Assembly: GCA_900604495.1 (NCBI GenBank)
Contig: UWOR01000002.1
Span: forward strand, 62,001 to 126,000
DNA from: Desulfovibrio sp. Marseille-P6017
Lineage (GTDB): Bacteria > Bacillota_A > Clostridia > Peptostreptococcales > Peptostreptococcaceae
Direction of reading: 5' to 3'
DNA: 64,000 bases
Below the pieces are notes generated by a model. It worked only from the letters and a program-made list of their open reading frames with translations, had not been told where the DNA came from and made no database searches. The position numbers were made by a program, and so were the translations under genes. How positions within the stretch are numbered: position 1 is the stretch's first letter; the number at the start of each line of letters is the position of its first letter. Below, piece by piece: positions 18,208-26,892 of the stretch.

Positions 18208-19071
18208 ATGCTTAACAAAGAACAATTTCTTGCCATGTATAAAATAGATGAAAAAGAATTAGCAGACTTAAATATAGATTGGCAGGATTTAGAAGCAATA
18301 TATGAAGATTTTATAAAATATAGACAAAGTTATGAAACACAAGCAGAGCTAATTGCAAATATATTAAGAGCTCAGCCTAAAGTTCACTCAGTAAAAACAA
18401 GAGTAAAAGATGCAAAACACTTAATTGAAAAAGTTATCAGAAAAACACCTGAAAGAAGGTCTAAGTATGGTAAGGATTTTAAATTTACTGTTGAAAATTA
18501 TAAAAATGAAATTACCGATTTATTGGGTATAAGAGTTATTCATATTTTCAAAGAGGACTGGGAAGAAATACATGAGTTTATAACTAGTATGTGGGATGTT
18601 ATGGAAATTGTTGCTAATATTAGAGAAGGTGATAATACTAAAGAATTTGAAGCAAAAAATATAGAGGTATGTTCTAGATTGTCAGGCTATAGATCAGTAC
18701 ATTATTTAATCGAGTCTTACCCTACAAACAAAAAACTTATAGCAGAAGTTCAAGTTAGAACTATCTTTGAAGAAGGATATGGAGAAATTGACCACCAACT
18801 TAGATATTCACATAATGATATACCTGAAATTTTAGGACAAAATTTAATGTTATTAAATAGGATTGCTGGAAGCTCAGATGAAATGGCGTCTTTGATAAAT
18901 ATGATGAGTAAAAGCTTTAAACAAGTTGAAATAGAATTTGAGGATAAATTAAGAGAAAAAGATAAAAAAATTAATAACTTAAAGGAAAAGATATTAGATA
19001 ATATAGACATATCAGATGTAGAAAAAGAAAGTTTAATACAAGATATTGATGAAATATTGAAAAAAGAGTAA
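18208..19071 (+). CDS. RelA/SpoT-domain small alarmone synthetase
   Basis: A 287-residue (p)ppGpp synthetase-type protein without hydrolase or TGS/ACT domains. The synthetase core has VKTRVKDAKHLIEKVIRK, ITDLLGIRVIH, SGYRSVHYLIES and EVQVRTIFEEGYGEIDHQLRY, covering the usual GTP/ATP binding and catalytic residues. A C-terminal coiled coil (about residues 235-287, Glu/Lys rich) makes it longer than classical RelQ (~210-230 residues). It should transfer pyrophosphate from ATP to GTP/GDP. The ATG at 18208 follows AGGAGG by 5 bases; the in-frame TTG just before is less likely. It lies downstream of dbpA and ends at a terminator. Confidence 0.87.
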   Translation: MLNKEQFLAMYKIDEKELADLNIDWQDLEAIYEDFIKYRQSYETQAELIANILRAQPKVHSVKTRVKDAKHLIEKVIRKTPERRSKYGKDFKFTVENYKNEITDLLGIRVIHIFKEDWEEIHEFITSMWDVMEIVANIREGDNTKEFEAKNIEVCSRLSGYRSVHYLIESYPTNKKLIAEVQVRTIFEEGYGEIDHQLRYSHNDIPEILGQNLMLLNRIAGSSDEMASLINMMSKSFKQVEIEFEDKLREKDKKINNLKEKILDNIDISDVEKESLIQDIDEILKKE

Positions 19072-19120
19072 AATAATGGGTATATTGGAATTAATTAAGC
19101 CAATATACCCATTATTTTTA
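19072..19120 (+). terminator. Terminator of the dbpA-alarmone synthetase unit
   Basis: 17-bp perfect stem (19072-19088 and 19100-19116) followed by TTT. Confidence 0.88.
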
Positions 19121-19151
19121 ATTAATTATGTTTTAATTTGAAAGGACATTT

Positions 19152-19643
19152 ATGGAAGATAATATAGAGATTATAAAAAAAGCTATGAAAGGTAATAAAA
19201 GAGCTTTTTATTATTTAATAAAAGAGTATACTGCTTATTTATATAAAATAGCGTATCTTCATACTAAACTTGAAGATGATGCAAAAAGTATCTTTGAAGA
19301 AACTGTGTATAATGGATTTAAAAATATACATAAATTGAAATCACCGTATAAATTTAAAATCTGGTTAACAAGAATTCTTATAAATGAAATAGATTATTTT
19401 TTAGAATCTGTAGGGATGGTTGAATTAGAATTTGAACTAGAAGAAGATAATATTGATTTATTTAAATCTATAGATATATTAGAATCTAAAGTTAAAAGTG
19501 TAATTATATTAAGGTATTATTGTAAGTTTAGTGTTAACGAAATAGCTGAAATTTTAGAATTAAACCCAAGTACAGTAGAGACATTTACAAGAAGGGCCTT
19601 TAAAGAAATTAAAAATCTTTTAAAGGAGGATTGTATATGTTAG
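19152..19643 (+). CDS. ECF-type RNA polymerase sigma factor
   Basis: A 163-residue sigma-70-family protein with region 2 (MKGNKRAFYYLIKEYTAYLYKIAYLHTK...DDAKSIFEETVYNGFKNIHKL) and a C-terminal region 4 helix-turn-helix (VILRYYCKFSVNEIAEILELNPSTVETFTRRAFKEIK). The size and two-domain architecture are those of ECF sigma factors. The next gene overlaps it by 7 bases and encodes a one-pass membrane protein, the usual arrangement of a sigma factor and its membrane anti-sigma. The signal sensed is unknown. Confidence 0.88.
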   Translation: MEDNIEIIKKAMKGNKRAFYYLIKEYTAYLYKIAYLHTKLEDDAKSIFEETVYNGFKNIHKLKSPYKFKIWLTRILINEIDYFLESVGMVELEFELEEDNIDLFKSIDILESKVKSVIILRYYCKFSVNEIAEILELNPSTVETFTRRAFKEIKNLLKEDCIC

Positions 19644-20401
19644 AAAGAATTGACTTTGACAGTATTGATATAGATAAAAGAACAAAATTTGAAATAAAAG
19701 AAGATATAAAATCTTTTAATATAAATTTAGATATTGTAGATAGTATTGAAATTCCAAACCTAAACTCTACAACAAAAAAATGTATAAAAAAAGCAGTAAA
19801 AGAAAGATATGAATTTGATAAAGTTATAATTGGTAATATTCTTATTTTTTCTATGTTAATATTCAGCATGGTATCTTTATACAATCCTATATTAACTTAT
19901 AAAATACCACCAGTGTATAAGTTTTTTAAAAATATAAATGAGTCACTTAATATAGATTTTATAGTTGACTTATTAGGATTTGACAATATTATACCAAAGG
20001 TTGATTTAGATGAATCTGGGAAGTTACAAATAATTGAAGATCCAAATCTTATAAAAGAAGATGAAGTTAAAGCTCCAACAAGTTCAAAAGAAGCTTTAAA
20101 CTTAATACATTCTATGGCGAATACTCTTGTTGAAGCCCAACATAAATGGGGTAGCACAGAAGTTACACCAAAAACTATAGAAATAGCATTAAAAAGTGTT
20201 GAACTTATAGATGATGATCATGACAGAATCTACTTAAGAAATGCATTAAATAAGTGGTCTGAAGGTAATTTTTCAAATGGAGTAGATTTACATAACTATG
20301 TTTGGGATATGTTAGATGGAAGTATTGGAATTGCAGAAGAATTAGATGAACTAATGATTGAAAAAATATTAAAAAATCATTTTAATAATAAAAATGAATA
20401 A
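19637..20401 (+). CDS. Probable membrane anti-sigma factor
   Basis: A 254-residue protein with a cytoplasmic N-terminus of ~60 residues, one transmembrane helix (VIIGNILIFSMLIFSMVSLYNPI, about 62-84) and an extracellular C-terminal domain. It overlaps the ECF sigma gene, with AAGGAGGA directly in front of the ATG at 19637; a TTG at 19631 is less favourable. By position it should bind and hold its partner sigma until a signal releases it. No known anti-sigma motif (zinc HxxxCxxC) is present; the N-terminus instead resembles the DUF4179 style often found next to Clostridial ECF factors. Role is inferred from context. Confidence 0.72.
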   Translation: MLERIDFDSIDIDKRTKFEIKEDIKSFNINLDIVDSIEIPNLNSTTKKCIKKAVKERYEFDKVIIGNILIFSMLIFSMVSLYNPILTYKIPPVYKFFKNINESLNIDFIVDLLGFDNIIPKVDLDESGKLQIIEDPNLIKEDEVKAPTSSKEALNLIHSMANTLVEAQHKWGSTEVTPKTIEIALKSVELIDDDHDRIYLRNALNKWSEGNFSNGVDLHNYVWDMLDGSIGIAEELDELMIEKILKNHFNNKNE

Positions 20402-20403
20402 TA

Positions 20404-20446
20404 AAAATGGAATATCTTATAGAAAGAATGAGATATTCCATTTTAA
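20404..20446. terminator. Bidirectional terminator
   Basis: 14-bp perfect stem (20404-20417 and 20431-20444) between the convergent anti-sigma gene and the minus-strand membrane protein gene; it overlaps the latter's last base. Confidence 0.86.
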
Positions 20447-21063
20447 TTTATTATAATTTTTATTATATTAATAGATGCTAGTATAAATAGTAAAATATCT
20501 AAAATTTGCAAAATTTTTCTGGTATTAAAGTTAAATTTTAGTAAATACTTAGCGATTCTAGGGATTATATATTTTACTAAAATGCAAAATGATATAATAA
20601 TTAGAGATATTTCAATCCAAAGAAAATTTTCTGGCAGATTAAGATTTAATTTAAATGGAATATCTATTAAAAATAAGATTAATAATGATATTGCAATAGA
20701 TGAATAAATTAAACTTTTATTTTCTTCATATCTTACAATATATTTTTCAAAAAAAACTTTATCTGGAGAATAAGATAAGTAATCTAATATTTTTTCTGGA
20801 CTAATAAAAACAAAATTATTATTGTAGACACCAACTTCAACTAGATACATAGTTATTTCTTTATTATTTGAGTGTAGAGGATATTTATATACTTTTATAA
20901 TTCTATGAATGCTTTTATCAATTGCATCTCTTAGTGTTTTAGCAATAACCCTATTTATATCTTCATTTTCATTAACTGTAGCTTCATAATAATAGCTATT
21001 ATCATGAAAGAGTATATTTCCATCTTGATTTTGAATAATGATTCCAATTATCTTGCTACTCAT
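20443..21063 (-). CDS. Hypothetical protein: soluble N-terminal domain plus three transmembrane helices
   Basis: A 206-residue protein. The first ~110 residues (KIIGIIIQNQDGNILFHDNSYYYEA...IAKTLRDAIDKSIHRIIKVYKYPL...YLVEVGVY) have the strand-helix pattern of a Nudix-like domain, but no Nudix box is visible, so this is only a fold guess. Three hydrophobic helices follow (SSIAISLLILFLIDI, WIEISLIIISFCILVKYI, ILDILLFILASINIIKII). The start has AGAGGTGATTTT. It is a stand-alone gene; I do not recognise it. Confidence 0.68.
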   Translation of the reverse strand: MSSKIIGIIIQNQDGNILFHDNSYYYEATVNENEDINRVIAKTLRDAIDKSIHRIIKVYKYPLHSNNKEITMYLVEVGVYNNNFVFISPEKILDYLSYSPDKVFFEKYIVRYEENKSLIYSSIAISLLILFLIDIPFKLNLNLPENFLWIEISLIIISFCILVKYIIPRIAKYLLKFNFNTRKILQILDILLFILASINIIKIIIN

Positions 21064-21299
21064 AAAATCACCTCTACTTATAATTATAATATAAGAGTTT
21101 TATTTAGTGCATATATTTATGATATTATAATTATATATGAATTATTAAATAGTAGTATAAAAGTTAATAAATTATTTAAATTTAAAAAGGATATTATCAA
21201 ATTAATAACGAAATAATAAATTTCAATAATGATTTATTTTATTGATTAAGCCATAGACAATATATAAAATTATATTAAAAAGAAAATAGGGGGCAATGT

Positions 21300-22202
21300 A
21301 TGAAAACTTTAATTATAGGTAATGTTTATGTTGATATAATAATCAATGTAGATCATCTGCCTAAGACTGGTGATGATATTGTGTGTAAAAAACATATTGT
21401 TACTGTTGGTGGATGTGCTTATAATGTAGCAACAATATTAAAAAACTTTAACATAGACCATACATTAGTATTTCCTGTAGGAAATGGAATATATGGAAGT
21501 ATAATAGAAAATGAAGTTATAAAGAGTGGTTATAAACCTAATATTAAAGTAGATAGCGGAGATAATGGGTACTGTATGTGCTTAGTTGAAGAAAGTGGAG
21601 AAAGAAGTTTTATAACTGTTAAAGGGATTGAAACTAATTATAGTGAGTCTTGGTTTGAAGGTATAAACCCAGATGACTATAAAAATATATATATATCAGG
21701 TTATGAAATGGAAGGCGAAAGTGGACAAATAATATCTAACTGGATAAGTAAATTAGAAGACAAAAATATATTCTTTGCTCCTGGTCCTAGAATGGGAGAA
21801 ATAGAAAAAGAAACCTTAGATAAGATACTAAAACTTAGACCTATAATACATATAAATGAAGAGGAAGCGTTATCATTTACTAATAAAAAAAGTATTGTTG
21901 AAGCAGCTAGAGCTATAAATAAAATTACAAAAAATACAGTTTTTATAACTCTAGGAAAAGATGGAGTTATGTGTGCTAACAATTGTGAGTATAGATTTGT
22001 TGATAGTTTTGATAGTGAAATTAAAAATACAATAGGTGCAGGAGATAGTCATATGGGGGCTATTATAGTTGGATATTCTATGGGTTATAATCTAGGTGAC
22101 TGTTGCTATTTTGCTAATAAAGTAGCCTCAAAAGTTGTATCAATAGAAGAAAGCAGGCTAGAAGAAAAATATTTTGATATTAAAGAATATAACATAATAT
22201 AA
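21300..22202 (+). CDS. PfkB-family sugar/nucleoside kinase
   Basis: A 300-residue ribokinase-fold kinase. The N-terminal signature is GNVYVDIIINVDHLPKTGDDI with VTVGGCAYNVAT (substrate-binding glycines), and the C-terminal PfkB signature NTIGAGDSHMGAIIVGYSMG holds the catalytic Asp. HINEEEALSF and VFITLGKDGVM are also typical. It phosphorylates a sugar or nucleoside hydroxyl with ATP; the substrate cannot be assigned, and no transporter or sugar-catabolic gene is adjacent. The ATG follows AGGGGGCA. Confidence 0.88.
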   Translation: MKTLIIGNVYVDIIINVDHLPKTGDDIVCKKHIVTVGGCAYNVATILKNFNIDHTLVFPVGNGIYGSIIENEVIKSGYKPNIKVDSGDNGYCMCLVEESGERSFITVKGIETNYSESWFEGINPDDYKNIYISGYEMEGESGQIISNWISKLEDKNIFFAPGPRMGEIEKETLDKILKLRPIIHINEEEALSFTNKKSIVEAARAINKITKNTVFITLGKDGVMCANNCEYRFVDSFDSEIKNTIGAGDSHMGAIIVGYSMGYNLGDCCYFANKVASKVVSIEESRLEEKYFDIKEYNII

Positions 22203-22343
22203 ATGATTATATAAAATTAGTAGTATAAAATTAAAAAGTTCTTACTATAATTTATAATAAATTATACTTTATGGAATATTATTATAATTATTTTAATATA
22301 AAGATTAAAATAAAATTTATTTAAATTATGGGAAGGATGCTAT

Positions 22344-22982
22344 ATGAGTAATTTATATAATGAAAGATTAAATAAAAGATACAAGTACATAGTTGGAATT
22401 TTGATTGTAATTATGATTACATGTGTATATTTTATATTCTTTTCTGAAGGAAATGCATCTGAAAGTGAAGCAAAAGATATAATAAGTAAAATTGATAAAG
22501 GATACGATATAATAGTAACTAGTGACAATTATGTGGTAGGCGATAATACTTATTATACAGTTCATGCTAATATAAAGGATAATGAGAGCTATAGTAATAT
22601 ATTTTCAGTTGGAGAAAAAAATTGCTATAGAGTAAATACTAGTTACTATAATGTTGAAAATCAAGATATTTGGTATGCAAGGTATTGTGTAGATAAAGAA
22701 AGTAAGGTTGTTTATATAGAATTTAGAGATAATCCCAAAAGATTAATAAGATACTCTGATTATAATGAAAATATAAACTATGCACTTGATATAATTAAAA
22801 AAAAAATAGGTTCAAATATACCTAATGTTGACGTTACTGTAGAAGGTGATATATATACAATACATATATATGAAGTTGTAAAAAATGAAGATGAAAGTCA
22901 TACAGCAACAATAGGATGGTATGATTTTAATGTTAAAAATAAAGAAGTAAAAGATGTAATGAGTGAAGAAGTATTGAATTAA
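22344..22982 (+). CDS. Hypothetical single-pass membrane/extracellular protein
   Basis: A 212-residue protein with a short positively charged N-terminus (NERLNKRYK), one transmembrane segment (YIVGILIVIMITCVYFIFF, about residues 13-32) and an extracellular part of about 175 residues rich in Tyr, Asp and Asn. The extracellular part has two similar halves of alternating strands (YTVHANIKDN... and YTIHIYEVVKN...), suggesting PepSY- or cystatin-like folds, a weak guess. It has a GGAAGGAT site. I do not recognise the family. Confidence 0.7.
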   Translation: MSNLYNERLNKRYKYIVGILIVIMITCVYFIFFSEGNASESEAKDIISKIDKGYDIIVTSDNYVVGDNTYYTVHANIKDNESYSNIFSVGEKNCYRVNTSYYNVENQDIWYARYCVDKESKVVYIEFRDNPKRLIRYSDYNENINYALDIIKKKIGSNIPNVDVTVEGDIYTIHIYEVVKNEDESHTATIGWYDFNVKNKEVKDVMSEEVLN

Positions 22983-23000
22983 ATTATATATAATATATTA

Positions 23001-23045
23001 AAGAGCAGTGTATTAGAGGTATATTCTAATATCTGCTTTTTTTGT
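23001..23045 (+). terminator. Probable terminator
   Basis: Imperfect stem (GCAG..TATTAGA pairing with TCTAATA.CTGC) followed by eight T residues, 25 bases after the upstream stop. Confidence 0.65.
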
Positions 23046-23170
23046 ATATTAATTTACTATATAAGTATTTTTAAAGCTATTTTGAAAATAACATAGTTTT
23101 TACAGATAATATATAGTATTATATTATTCATAAAATTTACATAGGAAATTAAGAGAGGAAATATTGAAAG

Positions 23171-24364
23171 ATGGAAAAATTATTTTATAAAGATCAGTAT
23201 ATAAAAAATTTTACAGCTAATATATTAGAAATAAAAGAAATAGATAAAAAATTTCATATATATTTAGATAAAACTGCATTTTTCCCTGGTGGAGGAGGAC
23301 AGTTTTGTGATTTAGGTGAGATAGATGGAAATAAAGTGTTTAATGTATATGAAGAAGATGGAAAAATATATCATGTTTTAGATATAAAACCAAAAGATAG
23401 TTTAGTAAAATGTAGTATAGACTGGGATAGAAGAGAAGATGGTATGCATCAACACTTTGCTCAACATGTATTGTCAGGATGTTTTTATACTAAATATAAA
23501 GCTAATACAACAGGAATTCATATAGGAAAGGATTTTAGTACTGTTGATATAAAAGGATATTTAGAGGAAGATCAGATTAGAAATATAGAAATATATGCAA
23601 ATGAAGTCATAAGACAAAATATACCATTAACTATATTAACACCAAGTAAAGAAGAATTAGATAATATATATTTAAGAAGAGATTTACCTAATACTGATGA
23701 AGAAATAAGAATTGTTAAAATTGGAGATCTTGATATTAATGCTTGTTGTGGTGTACATCCAAAATCTACAGGAGAGCTTAGATTAATAAAAATTAAAAGA
23801 TGGGAAAAAAATAGACAATCTACAAGAATAGAGTTCTTATCAGGAAAAAGAGCAATAGATGATGTATTAAGAAGAGATATATACTTAACCAAAGCTTGTA
23901 AATATTTAAAATCTAAGGAAGAAGATTTATTAAAGGCAATAAATAACTTAGAAGAAAAAATAGATAAAGTTATAAAAGATAGAAAAAAATTAGAGAATAT
24001 AGTATCAAAATATGAAGAAAAAGAACTTATAGAAAGTGGTAAATTAATAAATGATATAATAGTTATAAGTAAAATATATGAAAATGAAGATATTAGATAT
24101 ATAAGTAAGCTTGTTAATAAAATTACAGAAGAACATAAAAATATTGTTTTATTAATTGGTAATGATAGTAAGGAAAAAGTAAATTTAGTTTTTGCTAGTT
24201 CTAAAGATTTAAAAGACTTAAATATGAATAGTTTAATAAAAAAAGTATTACCTGTAGTAAATGGTAAAGGTGGAGGTAGTTCTAACTTAGCCCAAGGAGC
24301 AGGAAGTAATAATGAAAATCTTGATGAAGCAATAAAATTAGCAATTAAGATTATAAAAAATTAA
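23171..24364 (+). CDS. alaX: Alanyl-tRNA editing protein, AlaX-L type with DHHA1 domain
   Basis: A 397-residue trans-editing hydrolase that removes serine or glycine from mischarged tRNA-Ala. It corresponds to the AlaRS editing domain plus C-Ala: the N-terminal KTAFFPGGGGQFCDLG, the zinc ligands HQHFAQHVLS and CCGVHPKSTGEL, a coiled coil (about 230-290), and a DHHA1 domain ending VNGKGGGSSNLAQGAG. The presence of DHHA1 makes it the long AlaX form. A small membrane protein gene follows after 15 bases. Confidence 0.92.
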   Translation: MEKLFYKDQYIKNFTANILEIKEIDKKFHIYLDKTAFFPGGGGQFCDLGEIDGNKVFNVYEEDGKIYHVLDIKPKDSLVKCSIDWDRREDGMHQHFAQHVLSGCFYTKYKANTTGIHIGKDFSTVDIKGYLEEDQIRNIEIYANEVIRQNIPLTILTPSKEELDNIYLRRDLPNTDEEIRIVKIGDLDINACCGVHPKSTGELRLIKIKRWEKNRQSTRIEFLSGKRAIDDVLRRDIYLTKACKYLKSKEEDLLKAINNLEEKIDKVIKDRKKLENIVSKYEEKELIESGKLINDIIVISKIYENEDIRYISKLVNKITEEHKNIVLLIGNDSKEKVNLVFASSKDLKDLNMNSLIKKVLPVVNGKGGGSSNLAQGAGSNNENLDEAIKLAIKIIKN

Positions 24365-24379
24365 TACGAGGAGTTTAAT

Positions 24380-24694
24380 ATGGGAGAATTATTTATTATA
24401 TTTTTAGCAGTTATTATATTAGATATAATTTCAGTTATAATGTTATTTTCTAAAAAGGGAAAGTTTGTTAAGGACAGTATTTTAATGTATATAATAAGTA
24501 TATATGGATTAATATTAGCTTATATTCAATATACATCAGGTCCAAGTAATGATATATTAACAAAGGTACTAAGCTTATTTTATGTAGTATGCTTTATAGG
24601 TAGTTTAATATTAAAGAAAAATAATTTTTACTTAAGTAGATTGTTGTTAGGTTTTTCGCTAATTTGTTCAACAATAACTGTATTTTTTATTTAA
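24380..24694 (+). CDS. Small polytopic membrane protein, unknown function
   Basis: A 104-residue protein that is almost entirely hydrophobic, with about four helices: LFIIFLAVIILDIISVIML, SILMYIISIYGLILAYI, VLSLFYVVCFIGSLIL and LLLGFSLICSTITVFFI. It begins 15 bases after alaX with a GAGGAGTTT site and ends before a shared terminator, so it is the second gene of that operon. No family was recognised. Confidence 0.72.
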   Translation: MGELFIIFLAVIILDIISVIMLFSKKGKFVKDSILMYIISIYGLILAYIQYTSGPSNDILTKVLSLFYVVCFIGSLILKKNNFYLSRLLLGFSLICSTITVFFI

Positions 24695-24739
24695 TATGAT
24701 TAAAATTGACTATATACAATAAATATGTTATTATAAACA

Positions 24740-24778
24740 AAATGCTCTGTATATCATTGATAAACAGAGCATTTTTAT
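24740..24778 (+). terminator. Terminator of the alaX operon
   Basis: 11-bp stem AAATGCTCTGT / ACAGAGCATTT (24740-24750 and 24764-24774) then TT. Confidence 0.85.
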
Positions 24779-24823
24779 TGTTAAATAGGACGTAATATAG
24801 ATTATATGGAAGGTGAATCTAAT

Positions 24824-25972
24824 ATGAAAAAAGAAATATTCAATGGAGCTAAGTTAAAAATTGCAAGAATATACAGAGGTAAAACCGTAGATCAACTTGC
24901 AAAAGAAGTTAATATAAATAAAAAAGATATAATTGCATTTGAAGAAAATAAGTATAAGCCAACTCATGAAAACACAATGAAGTTATCAATAAATTTACAG
25001 TTTCCAAGAGAGTACTTTTTTAAAAATGAGAATATGAAAGTTACAGTAGATAGTAGCCACTTTAATCCTCAATCGACTATACCTAGAAATGAAGAAATAT
25101 CATATAGAGAAAAGTTAATAATGACACATAAAATATACACATTTATGCAAGGTTATATAAAGTTCCCAGAACTTAATTTACCAAATAACTTAAGTAGAAA
25201 TGACGATGTAGAAGAGATGGCTAACAAAACTAGACGATATTGGGGATTAGGTGATGGAGCAATAGGGAATATGGTAAGCTTGTTAGAAAGCAATGGTGTA
25301 CTTTTATCGGGTATAAATATAGATAGAAAAGGTGCATCACCATATACTCAAAAGCAAACTTTAAATAAAGTAAGTCAATATGTGGTTGCTCTAGGTAATG
25401 ATAAAAAATCTGCTACAACTAGAAATTATGATCTAGCATATGAGCTAGCATATATAATATCAAATGAATTAAATATACCATCTAAGAAATTTAATGCGGA
25501 TGAATTTGCTTGTGCATTTTTATTACCAAAAGACACATTCTTAGAAGATTTAACTAACCCTAATGAATTAGACTTTTATGTAGAAATGAAGGCTAAATGG
25601 TTAGTTCCAATTTCGACGATGATATTTAGGGCATATACATTAGGTGCTATAAATTATAAGAAATATAATTTCTTAATGAATGAGATGAATAAAAAAGGAT
25701 GGCTTAAAAAAGAGCCTTTAGATGATAATATAAAAGGGATTGCACCACAGACACTAAAAACTGCAGTTGAATTACTATTTGAAAATAATATAATGAGTAA
25801 GAATACATTAATAGATAATTTATGTAATTTCGGTATAAATATGTATCCAGAAGATATAGAGTTATTAATAGGATTAAAAGAAGGAACTTTAGGTGTTAAA
25901 ATTAATAAAAGTAAAGAAAATAAAAATAACAACGTTAAAGTTGTAGACTTTAAAAATAAAAAAAGAAAATAA
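24824..25972 (+). CDS. XRE-family regulator with degenerate ImmA/IrrE metallopeptidase domain
   Basis: A 382-residue protein with an N-terminal helix-turn-helix (AKLKIARIYRGKTVDQLAKEVNINKKDIIAFEENKYKP) and a C-terminal domain of the ImmA/IrrE type. In active proteins the zinc motif is AHELGH; here the equivalent is AYELAY, so both zinc histidines are tyrosines, while the glutamate and downstream ADEFACAFLLP (third-ligand segment) remain. It therefore probably binds DNA but does not cleave repressors. The ATG at 24824 is used because AAGGTGA (24810-24816) is 7 bases before it; the ATG at 24806 overlaps that site. No adjacent prophage or ICE genes. Confidence 0.84.
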   Translation: MKKEIFNGAKLKIARIYRGKTVDQLAKEVNINKKDIIAFEENKYKPTHENTMKLSINLQFPREYFFKNENMKVTVDSSHFNPQSTIPRNEEISYREKLIMTHKIYTFMQGYIKFPELNLPNNLSRNDDVEEMANKTRRYWGLGDGAIGNMVSLLESNGVLLSGINIDRKGASPYTQKQTLNKVSQYVVALGNDKKSATTRNYDLAYELAYIISNELNIPSKKFNADEFACAFLLPKDTFLEDLTNPNELDFYVEMKAKWLVPISTMIFRAYTLGAINYKKYNFLMNEMNKKGWLKKEPLDDNIKGIAPQTLKTAVELLFENNIMSKNTLIDNLCNFGINMYPEDIELLIGLKEGTLGVKINKSKENKNNNVKVVDFKNKKRK

Positions 25973-25973
25973 A

Positions 25974-26008
25974 AGTAATGAGCTATATAATATAGCTCAT
26001 TACTTATT
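25974..26008 (+). terminator. Terminator
   Basis: 13-bp perfect stem GTAATGAGCTATA / TATAGCTCATTAC (25975-25987 and 25991-26003), then TTATT. Confidence 0.83.
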
Positions 26009-26110
26009 ATATTAATTGTTAATTTTATAGATAAGGGCATAATTTAATATACATAATAATTATATAATATATAAAAAGTAAAAATAATAAAAGAAGGTAA
26101 ATTTAAGTTT

Positions 26111-26275
26111 ATGAAAATATTTTTTGAGATACTTGTAATATTAGCACTAAGTCTATTTTTGCTTAGCATGAATGGATTAAATATATCAGCTTTATTTATA
26201 ATAAGTTGTATATTAATAATATACTCATTGGTTATTTTAAAAAGAGTTATAACTTCAATTAATAAAAATGGTTAA
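26111..26275 (+). CDS. 54-residue two-helix membrane protein
   Basis: A small ORF, starting MKIFFEILVILALSLF and ending TSINKNG, with two hydrophobic helices (IFFEILVILALSLFLL and ALFIISCILIIYSLVIL) separated by SMNGLNIS. GAAGGT lies about 12 bases upstream. It ends 5 bases before the TTG start of the DUF218 gene, which has no binding site of its own, so the pair is probably translationally coupled. Function unknown; real-gene status rests on hydrophobic pattern and position. Confidence 0.55.
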   Translation: MKIFFEILVILALSLFLLSMNGLNISALFIISCILIIYSLVILKRVITSINKNG

Positions 26276-26280
26276 AAAAG

Positions 26281-26880
26281 TTGTATAATATATATAAATT
26301 TGTAGTTATTATATTTATAAGCTCATTTTTAATAGTAGAAGGAATGATTATACTTTCTATATGTAACCATAAAGATATGGATGATATAAATGATATAAAT
26401 TATATTATTGTTTTAGGAGCTGGTCTTAATGATAATAAGGTTGGAAAGTTATTAAAAAATAGATTAGATAAGGCGATAGAATACTATAAATTAAATAATG
26501 ATGTTAATATAATACTTTCAGGAGGGCTTAAACCTAATAACACCATATCTGAAGCTGATGCAATGTATAATTATCTTATTAGTATGGGAATTAGTAAAAA
26601 TAAAATAATTAAAGAAGATAAAGCCTTAAATACATTTGAAAATATAAAATATACAAAAGAAATACTAAAAAGTAGAAATGATTTAGATAAACATGTTCTA
26701 ATTATAACTAGTGAATTTCATATTTTTAGATCACTTATGATATCTAATTTGTTAGGCTTGAAAAGTGAAGGATTAGCTTGTTATACACCTATAAAAATGA
26801 GAGTTAATTATATGATAAGTGAGTATATTAGCATAACTAGAGATTTTATTAAAGGAAATATATATAAATTAGACAATTAA
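26281..26880 (+). CDS. DUF218 (YdcF/SanA-like) membrane protein
   Basis: A 199-residue protein with an N-terminal transmembrane helix (FVVIIFISSFLIVEGMIIL) and a DUF218 domain: IIVLGAGLNDNKVGKLLKNRLDKAIEYY, IILSGGL...ISEADAMYNYLISMGI, NTFENIKYTKEIL, and ITSEFHIFRSLMISNLLG. DUF218 proteins bind nucleotides or act near the cell envelope; the substrate is not known. The start is a TTG without a Shine-Dalgarno sequence, placed just after the upstream small ORF, suggesting coupled translation. The UDG-like gene follows after 12 bases. Confidence 0.85.
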   Translation: MYNIYKFVVIIFISSFLIVEGMIILSICNHKDMDDINDINYIIVLGAGLNDNKVGKLLKNRLDKAIEYYKLNNDVNIILSGGLKPNNTISEADAMYNYLISMGISKNKIIKEDKALNTFENIKYTKEILKSRNDLDKHVLIITSEFHIFRSLMISNLLGLKSEGLACYTPIKMRVNYMISEYISITRDFIKGNIYKLDN

Positions 26881-26892
26881 GAAAGGTAAGAT

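Noticed and set aside
21004..21216. Plus-strand 70-codon frame
   Set aside because: It begins inside the minus-strand membrane-protein gene and has no ribosome site; remaining part is AT-rich spacer.
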